DNA of 64,000 bases from Bacteroidia bacterium. GTDB taxonomy: Bacteria; Bacteroidota; Ignavibacteria; SZUA-365. Of the stretch, positions 19,602 to 26,821 are shown piece by piece (position 1 is the stretch's first letter; each line of letters opens with the position of its first letter). Position numbers and translations under genes: made by a program. Below the pieces are notes generated by a model. It saw only the letters and a list, made by a program, of their open reading frames with translations. It was not told where the DNA came from and ran no database searches. The DNA is taken from the NCBI GenBank assembly GCA_027493955.1, contig JAOSJT010000001.1:1971131-2035130 (forward strand), given 5' to 3'.

Positions 19602-19621
19602 AACTGTACATCTATCCAGTT
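19602..19621. promoter_or_regulatory. 20-bp palindromic operator, site 4
   Basis: AACTGTACATCTATCCAGTT lies 88 bp upstream of the start at 19710, the same distance as site 2 from the globin gene. The left half-site is identical to site 1. Confidence 0.5.
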
Positions 19622-19709
19622 GATCACGCTGGGGTGATTATATATTTTTTATTTGTCATTCAATCGACGTGAACACACAGTATTATACAATCAGAATTGG
19701 AGAACATCC

Positions 19710-20288
19710 ATGTATTTCCCGTTGAGCACCGTTCATGTACCCATGCGACGCGCGGTCGTCGCCTTGTTTCTACCGACCGCTTTCGTGCTTATGTCGCACT
19801 GCGTACCGGCGCAGCAGGCACGGCTTATCCGTCATGTGATCCCCGCCGCAGGGGTTATCGGCACCGCTATCCGGGCGAGTATCGGACAGACCGTCATCGG
19901 AGCGGCCGGGAATGCGCAGCGCGGCGGCGCTCTCGGGTTCTGGGCCGCCGGAGGGCGCTCCACCACGTCCGCAACCTCGCCTCCGCTGCGTCCCGTGGAT
20001 TTGCACGTGCGGGTTTCCCCCAATCCCTTTCATACGCAGACGACGCTGCACATTGATATGCCTTTCGAAGGCGATGCTCATGCAGACATCCTTGATGCGT
20101 CGGGTCGCGTTGTTTCTTCATTCCGCCTCCCCGGCCTCGCGCAAGGATCGCGCAGTGTTACGTGGGATGCACGTGACCGCGCCGGGGCGGTGCTGCCTTC
20201 CGGGACGTACCGGCTTCTGTTCACTGCGGCGGACACGCACAGCCGCAGTATCAGCAGGACTTCGGTGCTTCTCGTTCTCGTACGATAA
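19710..20288 (+). CDS. Short exported protein with T9SS-type C-terminal domain
   Basis: Start at ATG 19710 after TTGGAGAACATCC; the product is 192 aa. A signal peptide (MRRAVVALFLPTAFVLMSHC, then VPAQQ) leads to a short domain ('RHVIPAAGVIGTAIRASIGQT', 'GALGFWAAGG'). This is a pattern often seen ahead of sorting domains. The C-terminal half ('VRVSPNPFHTQTTLHIDMP', 'DASGRVVSSFRLP', 'AVLPSGTYRLLFTAADTHS') is a type IX secretion sorting/FlgD-Ig-like domain. It probably sits 41 bp ahead of the fibre-like gene in one operon. Function beyond surface localisation is unknown. Confidence 0.75.
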   Translation: MYFPLSTVHVPMRRAVVALFLPTAFVLMSHCVPAQQARLIRHVIPAAGVIGTAIRASIGQTVIGAAGNAQRGGALGFWAAGGRSTTSATSPPLRPVDLHVRVSPNPFHTQTTLHIDMPFEGDAHADILDASGRVVSSFRLPGLAQGSRSVTWDARDRAGAVLPSGTYRLLFTAADTHSRSISRTSVLLVLVR

Positions 20289-20329
20289 CAGATTTCACTC
20301 ATTGTATAACACGTCCAAGGAAGTATTCC

Positions 20330-22900
20330 ATGCGTCAGTATATCTTCTTCTCTCTCATCCTTCTCTCCGCTCTGCTCTGCTCGCCTGACATTCTCGCGCA
20401 GGTGCCGCGTACCATCAGCGTTCAGGGCGTCCTCGTGGATGCGTCGAATTCCCCGTTGCCGGACGGGCAGCATCAGATCCGGATCTCCCTCTATTCCTCA
20501 GCCAACGGCGGCTCCCCGGTGTACACCGACATGCAGTCCACGACACTGAAGGACGGACTGTTCAACCTGGTCATCGGCAACACGACACCCATTCCACAGA
20601 ATCTGAACTTCGACACACAGTACTTTCTCGGTATAAGTGTGGACGGCGGACCTGAAATGACACCGCGCACTCCGTTCACGTCCGTGCCCTATGCGCTGCA
20701 TTCCGCTCGGGCCACGAACGCCGATGTAGCCGACGCCCTCGCGCCGGGCGCCGATGGCGTTGTCGGGTCCATCAACGGTCTGGATGGTGACATCGTCATT
20801 CAGGGCGATGGCGGAACCACAGTTACCAAAAACGGCAATACCATCGTCATTACATCCACCGGCGGCAGCGCGAACGGCATAGCGGGCGTCCAGAATAATG
20901 ACGGGACGCTCGACATCGCCAATCCCACCGGGCCTGTCGCCACGCTTGGCATTGCGGATCAATCCATTGGGAGCACAAAACTCAAGACGGACGCGGTAAC
21001 ATCGGAGAAGATATTCGCCGAAGCCGTTACGACACCGAAGCTCGCCGATGCCGCGGTGCGCACGGAGAAAGTCATGGACGGCGCGATCACCACAGCGAAA
21101 CTGAACGACGAAGCCGTCACGCACGCAAAACTCGCCGACGACGCCGTGGGGACGTCCAAGCTACACGACAATGCCGTCACATCCATGAAACTTGCGGAAG
21201 CTTCCGTAACGACAGCCAAGATTGCGGACAATGCCGTTACCGCGGCAAAGATCGCGAACGACGCGGTGACAACGAACAAGCTTGCCGATGAGTCGGTCAG
21301 CAACGCGAAAATTGCGCCTGGCGCAGTATCGCTGGATAAACTTGCGACGAGCGGCGCACAGGATGGCCAGGTGCCGATGTTCAATGCCGGCAGTATCAAT
21401 TGGGCCGATCTTCCTGCGGGAAATGGGAACGGGAGTGGTTTCTCTATTCCGTACGCCGATACCATGAATCACTGGAAACCAGCCATCTTCGTTGATAATC
21501 TCGGTGGCGATGGTTTGACCGCCCGCGCCATTCCCGGCCGCAATGCCATACGCGGCATCGTGAGTAATGCCGGCGCGTCGTTTTACCTTGATGCGGGAGT
21601 GGCAGGATACGCAATAGACGGACGCGGAGTGGGAGGCACATCGAAGAACGGCGCAGGTGTCGAAGGTTCCTCCGATTTCGGCAATGGCGGGAAATTCACG
21701 ATCGGTTTCGCCAACAACAGTGCCGCCGCCGTCTACGCGACGACGTCAGGCAGCGGCAACGCAGTATATGCGCGGACCAATTCCTCGAGCGGCACCGCCG
21801 CCGCCATCGAAGGCGTCACACAGTCCGCCGACGCGCTCGCAGCCGGCGTCCTCGGACGTGCTGCTGCGACGCAGAGCGCGGCGACGTATGGTGTACGTGG
21901 AATAAACAGCAGTGTGAGCGAGTACGGTGCGGGTGTGTATGGCACGCATGCCGGCAGTGGTATCGGCGTTGAAGGGAAAAGCTCCGGAGGTATAGGTGTC
22001 TATGGCGAAAGCAAGGGCTATCCCGGAGTAAAGGGTTTCAGTGAAACCGGCTATGGCGCCGAGGGATACAGCAAGGGCAATGCGGGTGTGCTCGGCAGCT
22101 CGGAAAGCAACGCCGGAGTCAAAGGCTTCAGCATCACCGCGGCAGGTGTGGAGGGGAGCAGTACACAGGGACCAGGTGTGCGCGCGTATGCAAATGCGAA
22201 CAGTCCCGCAGTCCTCAGCCTCAGTGCCTCGGCACAGCCGGCCCTGCGCGCGGACAATACGAACGTCGGAACGGGCGTGATGGCGAACACTACCACCGGT
22301 GTCGCTGTGTGGGGTTACGCTACCTCCGGTGTGGGTGTTCGTGCGTACAGCGGGACCGAGAATATCATCGAAGCGCATGGCGCCGGAGGAATGTTCGGCA
22401 ATCTGCGATTCCGCGTCCTGCAGGACGGCAACGTGCGCTGCGACGGCGCTTTCACCGGAGGCGGCGCTGATGTCGCCGAGGCCTTCGATTTCGAGGGGAA
22501 GCGCGATCAGTATGAGGCCGGTGATGTGCTTATCGTGTCAACACACAGTGACCGCAAAGTCATGAAATCCACGACCGCGTATTCCACTGCGGTTGCGGGT
22601 GTCTATGCCACAAAGCCCGGCGTCCTGCTTGCTCCCTACGATGCCGAGGAGGATCTGGGGCAATACATTCCCATGGGCATGATGGGTGTCATCCCCACCA
22701 AGGTCACGACGGAGAATGGTCCCATACGTCGCGGAGATCTGCTGGTCACCGCCTCGACTCCGGGCCATGCGATGAAGGCATCTCCTGTCGTCGTAGGAGG
22801 CATCGGCGTGTATCCCACCGGTGCAATTATCGGCAAAGCTCTGCAAAATTTCGACGGCAGCGGCAGCGGTCTGATCGAAGTTCTGGTTAATGTAAAGTAG
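20330..22900 (+). CDS. Exported fibre-like protein with coiled-coil and Gly-rich repeats
   Basis: 856 aa from ATG 20330, preceded by AAGGAAG. The signal peptide is FFSLILLSALLCSPDILAQ. Residues about 25-130 form a beta-sandwich ('TISVQGVLVDASNSPLPDGQ', 'TPFTSVPYALHSA') common at the N-terminus of tail-fibre-like FCB proteins. Residues about 215-335 are 10-12-residue repeats of the type 'DAVTTNKLADESV', typical of trimeric stalks. From about 420 to 690 come Gly-rich repeats of the type GVYG/GVEGSS, then a conserved C-terminal domain ('VAEAFDFEGKRDQYEAGDVL', 'GLIEVLVNVK'). No T9SS tail is present. The C-terminal segment may act as an assembly or autoprocessing domain, as in phage-like fibres; this is inference. 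Confidence 0.8.
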   Translation: MRQYIFFSLILLSALLCSPDILAQVPRTISVQGVLVDASNSPLPDGQHQIRISLYSSANGGSPVYTDMQSTTLKDGLFNLVIGNTTPIPQNLNFDTQYFLGISVDGGPEMTPRTPFTSVPYALHSARATNADVADALAPGADGVVGSINGLDGDIVIQGDGGTTVTKNGNTIVITSTGGSANGIAGVQNNDGTLDIANPTGPVATLGIADQSIGSTKLKTDAVTSEKIFAEAVTTPKLADAAVRTEKVMDGAITTAKLNDEAVTHAKLADDAVGTSKLHDNAVTSMKLAEASVTTAKIADNAVTAAKIANDAVTTNKLADESVSNAKIAPGAVSLDKLATSGAQDGQVPMFNAGSINWADLPAGNGNGSGFSIPYADTMNHWKPAIFVDNLGGDGLTARAIPGRNAIRGIVSNAGASFYLDAGVAGYAIDGRGVGGTSKNGAGVEGSSDFGNGGKFTIGFANNSAAAVYATTSGSGNAVYARTNSSSGTAAAIEGVTQSADALAAGVLGRAAATQSAATYGVRGINSSVSEYGAGVYGTHAGSGIGVEGKSSGGIGVYGESKGYPGVKGFSETGYGAEGYSKGNAGVLGSSESNAGVKGFSITAAGVEGSSTQGPGVRAYANANSPAVLSLSASAQPALRADNTNVGTGVMANTTTGVAVWGYATSGVGVRAYSGTENIIEAHGAGGMFGNLRFRVLQDGNVRCDGAFTGGGADVAEAFDFEGKRDQYEAGDVLIVSTHSDRKVMKSTTAYSTAVAGVYATKPGVLLAPYDAEEDLGQYIPMGMMGVIPTKVTTENGPIRRGDLLVTASTPGHAMKASPVVVGGIGVYPTGAIIGKALQNFDGSGSGLIEVLVNVK

Positions 22901-22918
22901 CCGATCCCGTCGAGAGAG

Positions 22919-22954
22919 CGGAAAGGGCAGGAGCGGCGGCTCCTTCCCTTTCCG
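22919..22954 (+). terminator. Hairpin terminator after the fibre-like gene
   Basis: Stem CGGAAAGGG/CCCTTTCCG plus GGAGC/GCTCC with a small internal loop, 19 bp after the stop, followed by TTGTTC. Confidence 0.7.
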
Positions 22955-23517
22955 TTGTTCTGTACTATACCAGCTCCCGAACCGTTCGGGGCAAAACGTA
23001 GATCGCGTCGGTCACTGTACACTCGCCCCGTACAGGAGAGAAATCGTGATGGCCTACCCTATCCCGGTCTCCGTCGCGTTCCGCATGTTCATTTCCTGAA
23101 CGTTTAGTCGCTCTGCCTGTGGCGAACGATGTGGAATTCGCGGCATCTTCTGTCGGAGCGAGTGAAAACGCGTTGTATCGCGGCTCCCTCTATCGCTGTG
23201 TTTACCGCTACTATGCGAAATACAACGCACCGGAGTGCGCATACGCATTTGCAGACCTTTCGAATTGCTGATGACCTGCATTTCCTCCCTCCAATGCGTG
23301 CATGGAAACGGCGAAGCGGTGCTGCCACGCGCATCAGTGTACCAACAGACGTGTCATTCCGCTTTACTGAGTCACCGACATTTTCCACGGTAGGAGCATA
23401 AAAAGACAAGCGCTTTTGTGACTTAGTCACAGAAGATGTTTCAGGGTATCGGTACTTTCCTTGAAACTTGAAATACTATGCGCCGCATACGGCGTATGAA
23501 ATAGAGATGGAGGTCTC
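22955..23517. other. Long intergenic region with two palindromes
   Basis: 563 bases without a convincing gene; small frames on both strands look like noise. Two inverted repeats stand out: CTGTAC...GTACAG at 23015-23035 (9-bp spacer) and TGTGACTTAGTCACA at 23417-23431. A good ribosome-binding site (GGAGG) lies just before the ATG at 23518. Confidence 0.55.
23417..23431. promoter_or_regulatory. Palindrome TGTGACTTAGTCACA
   Basis: A perfect 7-1-7 inverted repeat 86 bp upstream of the cupredoxin/T9SS gene. It resembles CRP/FNR-family half-sites (TGTGA/TCACA), but with a 5-bp instead of 6-bp spacer. A regulatory role is inferred. Confidence 0.4.
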
Positions 23518-25749
23518 ATGCATTTCAGATACATCCCCGTGCTACTGTTATTGGTCTGCCTTCCCCACACAGGGACGGCTGCGACGCATACTATCGTTGA
23601 TGCAGGGTTGTCCTTCAGTCCGGCAACGTTGAACATCAACGTCGGCGATACGGTCGTCTTCTCCCTTGCCACCATGCACAATGCCGTCGAAGTATCGCAG
23701 ACGACATGGAACAATAACGGCAACACCTCCAACGGTGGGTTCAACCTTCCGTTTGGCGGTGGTACGGTCATCTTCCCCGTCGCGGGCACGTATTACTACG
23801 TTTGCGCACCGCATGCGGGCGCCGGTATGAAAGGCATCATCAATGTGGTACTCACCACCGTCACCACGGGCAGTATCACCCCCACCACCCTGTGCAAGGG
23901 TGCGGCGATTCAAGTGCCCTTTACCGCCACCGGATCGTTCGGCGTCGGCAACATTTTCACGGCGCAACTCTCCGATGCGGGCGGTAGCTTCGCCGCTCCG
24001 ACCAACATCGGCACTCTGGCAGCGACCACGTCCGGACAGATTACCGCTACCGTGCCAACGGGAGCGTCAACAGGCAATGGGTATCGGATTCGCGTCGTCT
24101 CTTCAAGCCCCGCAGTGATCGGTACCAACAACGGTAGCGATCTCAATATCGTAGATGCCGTCACTGCGCAAATCACCCCTGCCGGTGTAACCACATTCTG
24201 CGAGGGCGACGACGTAACGCTGAACGCAAATACCGGTACAGGATACACATATATCTGGAAACGCAACGGCACGGTTATTCCTGGTGCAACCGCGGACAGC
24301 TACGTTGCAGCCCTTGCGGGTTTGTATACCGTGGAAGTGTCCAACGGCTCCTGCACGGCGACCTCCGCCGCTGTACGTGTCACCGTGATTCCCTCCGATC
24401 CCACAACGCTCACCTGGGTGGGCAGCGTCAGCACGGATTGGGCGACCCCGGGTAATTGGGATAATCCCTGCGCCATACCCACTGCCGGCGATACTGTCAT
24501 CATCGGTCCGGGAACAGTTCTTCCGACAGGCATTCCGGCGGTCGCGCTCAACAGACTGACCTTGAACAACAGTACCGGCATCGCGCTGTCCAATGATCTC
24601 CATATCAGTGGCAACCTCACTCTGATGAGCGGCACGATCACTCTCAACAACGCCCACCTGTCGTTCGGAGCCACCGCGAGTATCACCGGGGGAACAGCGA
24701 CAAGTTTTATCGTCACCAACGGGCTCGGCGAACTCCGGCAGGCGGGAATTGGCAGCGGCGGACGCAGTGGGACGATTCTCTTCCCCATCGGACCGAATAC
24801 AAACACCTATACACCCGTACAGATCATGAATTCCAGCACACAGGATGAATTCCGCGTCCGTACGCGCGCGGAAGTCCTGTCAGGAGGAAGCAGCGGCAGC
24901 CAGCTCACTATGGATGTCGTCGGTATCACATGGTTGATCGAGGAGGCCTCAGCGGGAGGCAGCAACGCGACACTGACCTTCCAATGGAACAGTGGAGACG
25001 AGCTCGGTTCCTTCGATCGCGGCGCCTGTTACGTCGGGCATCATGACGGTGCGGATTGGATCGCGCTGCAAAGCCCCGGCGCCGCAGGCGGAAGCGGACC
25101 CTACAACAGAGTCGTCACCGGAGTAACCAGCTTCTCTCCCTTCGCCATCGGGGATGGTGATTCTCCGCTGCCTGTGGAGTTCCGCTCCTTTACCGCGGAT
25201 GTGCATGGAAGCAGTGTCTCCCTTCGCTGGGAAACCGCAAGCGAAGTCAACAATCTCGGCTTCGAGGTGGAACGCCGCCTTGCCGGGAGCCCGGAGTGGG
25301 CGACGATTTCCTTCATCCCGAGCGCCGCTGCCCCAGGTGCCGGCCACGGGTACGTCTATCACGATCATCCACCGGTACAGGGGCAATGGCTGTATCGGTT
25401 GCGTCAGATCGATGTTGACGGCACGGCAGCCTATTCAAGTGTCGTCACCGCATCCGTCACGTCCTCGTTGACCGGATTGGTCATCGAGAGCGTCTATCCA
25501 AATCCGCTCCGCAACACCGCAACGTCGGAAATACTCGTTCGATTCCGTACCGACGCACCGGGAACCGCCAGTATCACCCTGCATGATATGCTGGGACGGC
25601 AGATCGCCAGGGTATTCTCCGGAGTGGCCATGAACAACGGCAGCACGACGGTACGCTTCGATGCGGCTTCGCTCGCAACGGGCATCTATATGCTGCGCCT
25701 CGAGCAGGAGAACCGCGCGACCGCGGCAAAACTTGTCATCCGAAACTGA
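23518..25749 (+). CDS. Exported cupredoxin-domain protein with T9SS sorting domain
   Basis: 743 aa from ATG 23518 with GGAGG 8 nt upstream. A signal peptide (about 1-22) precedes a plastocyanin-like domain (about 23-112, 'SPATLNINVGDTVVFSLATM') with the four type-1 copper ligands in the expected order: His54, Cys96, His99 and Met104. Two or three Ig/PKD-like modules follow ('FCEGDDVTLNANTGTGYTYI'). Next come a beta-rich domain (about 290-540) and an FN3-like 'PVEFRSFTADVHGSSVSLRW' segment typical of T9SS cargo. The C-terminal sorting domain is YPNPLRNT ... DMLGRQIARV ... LATGIYMLRLEQ. It probably carries copper at the cell surface or outside; electron transfer is inferred only from the ligand set. 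Confidence 0.85.
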   Translation: MHFRYIPVLLLLVCLPHTGTAATHTIVDAGLSFSPATLNINVGDTVVFSLATMHNAVEVSQTTWNNNGNTSNGGFNLPFGGGTVIFPVAGTYYYVCAPHAGAGMKGIINVVLTTVTTGSITPTTLCKGAAIQVPFTATGSFGVGNIFTAQLSDAGGSFAAPTNIGTLAATTSGQITATVPTGASTGNGYRIRVVSSSPAVIGTNNGSDLNIVDAVTAQITPAGVTTFCEGDDVTLNANTGTGYTYIWKRNGTVIPGATADSYVAALAGLYTVEVSNGSCTATSAAVRVTVIPSDPTTLTWVGSVSTDWATPGNWDNPCAIPTAGDTVIIGPGTVLPTGIPAVALNRLTLNNSTGIALSNDLHISGNLTLMSGTITLNNAHLSFGATASITGGTATSFIVTNGLGELRQAGIGSGGRSGTILFPIGPNTNTYTPVQIMNSSTQDEFRVRTRAEVLSGGSSGSQLTMDVVGITWLIEEASAGGSNATLTFQWNSGDELGSFDRGACYVGHHDGADWIALQSPGAAGGSGPYNRVVTGVTSFSPFAIGDGDSPLPVEFRSFTADVHGSSVSLRWETASEVNNLGFEVERRLAGSPEWATISFIPSAAAPGAGHGYVYHDHPPVQGQWLYRLRQIDVDGTAAYSSVVTASVTSSLTGLVIESVYPNPLRNTATSEILVRFRTDAPGTASITLHDMLGRQIARVFSGVAMNNGSTTVRFDAASLATGIYMLRLEQENRATAAKLVIRN

Positions 25750-25779
25750 GTCATTCCGCATACGCGGCGCTCATCCGGG

Positions 25780-25818
25780 ACGTCCCGATACTCAAAAGAG
25801 ATCGGGGCGTTCTTTTTT
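25780..25818 (+). terminator. Rho-independent terminator
   Basis: 10-bp stem ACGTCCCGAT/ATCGGGGCGT (one G-U pair, 25780-25789 with 25801-25810) followed by TCTTTTTT, 30 bp after the stop of the cupredoxin gene. Confidence 0.8.
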
Positions 25819-25971
25819 GTGCCTTGCCGTAACCGGTGCATGCAGCGCCCGGACATGCTCCCCACTGATCAGGCGGCGACACAGGAATGCGGCTGCCACC
25901 TCTCTAAAAAATTCCTCTGCGCCTCTGCACCTTTGCGTTATCTTCTCCCCGCCTTCGCGATGCCGACGCCA

Positions 25972-26003
25972 AAAAAAAAGCGGGAGACCGAATCCCCCGC
26001 TTT
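25972..26003 (-). terminator. Rho-independent terminator of the 36-aa gene
   Basis: Read on the minus strand, an 11-bp stem (26003-25993 with 25987-25977, one mismatch) is followed by a run of nine T. It lies 27 bp after the stop of the small membrane peptide gene. Confidence 0.8.
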
Positions 26004-26029
26004 CACGCGCTTCAACTGATATTCGCGAA

Positions 26030-26140
26030 TCAGCCGATAACCAGCTTGATACCGATGATGACCAGACCGGCGACGATGGCGCCGAGCATGATCATAAGAC
26101 CGAGGGGCAGGCCCTTCGCGGTCTGCGTGTCTTCAGACAT
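26030..26140 (-). CDS. Small single-pass membrane peptide (36 aa)
   Basis: ATG 26140 is preceded by CGGAG at a good distance. The product MSEDTQTAKGLPLG plus a hydrophobic helix LMIMLGAIVAGLVIIGIKLV and a final IG is a tail-anchored or single-span peptide. The own ribosome-binding site and the strong terminator downstream make it a real gene despite its size. No family is recognised. A second small membrane peptide of similar flavour occurs at 50728-50913. Confidence 0.65.
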   Translation of the reverse strand: MSEDTQTAKGLPLGLMIMLGAIVAGLVIIGIKLVIG

Positions 26141-26189
26141 AATACTACTCCGTCGTGTACTGTGAAGAAATTCGTGTGTTGAACGATAT

Positions 26190-26528
26190 TCAGCAGAGTA
26201 CCGGAGGAGCCCTTGGAGGGATGAGTGCGTGTTCCGGCGGGGAGGGGCGTTGCGGAGTTTCGCGACACCAAAGCACGGTAACGCCGTGGCGCGGTGCCGG
26301 CGCGACAATTCGTGGAATGTTGCGCAGCTGCCGCTTCGACTGTACAACCGTGGCCGACTGAAGCGGACGTTTACGGCTTTCGGTCTCGGAATTCTGAATG
26401 GGGAGGGCGAGCGGTACGGCGACTATGGAATACTCCCCCGTCCAGGATCGCGTTTCGCGCATGGGCAAGAACAGCGTCGCAAGGACGCTGCACATGAGCA
26501 CAGTTACTATGGCGACTCGGCGTACCAT
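26190..26528 (-). CDS. Possible small exported protein (uncertain)
   Basis: From ATG 26528 the frame encodes 112 aa with a convincing signal-like start (MVRRVAIVTVLMCSVLATLF). The rest is basic and Pro-rich ('ESRKRPLQSATVVQSKRQL') with two Cys residues. No Shine-Dalgarno sequence is visible. It may be real or a chance frame. It is on the same strand as, and 49 bp before, the 36-aa peptide gene. Confidence 0.3.
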   Translation of the reverse strand: MVRRVAIVTVLMCSVLATLFLPMRETRSWTGEYSIVAVPLALPIQNSETESRKRPLQSATVVQSKRQLRNIPRIVAPAPRHGVTVLWCRETPQRPSPPEHALIPPRAPPVLC

Positions 26529-26701
26529 ATTGGAAGATCGGCAACAGCACCGTGAATGGCAAGGGAAATCGGTCCGCCGCATTACTGGCTCTCCCGTTGC
26601 AAAAGTCATGCTATTGCTTTCTTGAATATAAAGGCGTATTATCCGCTACTTGATTGGAACAAAGAGGATCGCCTAATCCCACCGGTAGTACTTCAAGCAA
26701 A

Positions 26702-26770
26702 TAAAAAGCCCCTGAAGAACAGGGGCGAGGCGTGAAGCCTACAGAATAATCTTTATTGTAGTAAGCTTTC
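26702..26770 (-). ncRNA. tracrRNA of the type II-C CRISPR system
   Basis: On the minus strand the sequence begins GAAAGCTTACTACAAT (26770-26755). This pairs with the first 16 nt of the CRISPR repeat read on the minus strand (GTTGTAGTTTGCTTTC): 13 Watson-Crick pairs, one terminal G-U and a 2x2 U-U internal loop, the expected upper/lower-stem bulge. It continues AAAGATTATTCT, a small hairpin AGGC-UUCAC-GCCU, and a terminator hairpin GCCCCTG-TTCTT-CAGGGGC (26726-26708) with TTTTT. A promoter at 26777-26805 puts the start at about 26770, exactly at the first paired base, giving a short RNA of about 69 nt. Ends are predicted, not measured. Confidence 0.85.
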
Positions 26771-26776
26771 GCAGTA

Positions 26777-26805
26777 AACATACAAGAACTCCAATACAAT
26801 GTCAA
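26777..26805 (-). promoter_or_regulatory. tracrRNA promoter
   Basis: Minus strand: -35 TTGACA (26805-26800), 17-bp spacer, -10 TATGTT (26782-26777). It lies between the cas9 ribosome-binding site (AGGAG at about 26811) and the anti-repeat, so tracrRNA and cas9 are divergently transcribed from about 50 bp. Confidence 0.75.
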
Positions 26806-26821
26806 GCACAGGAGATGGGCA

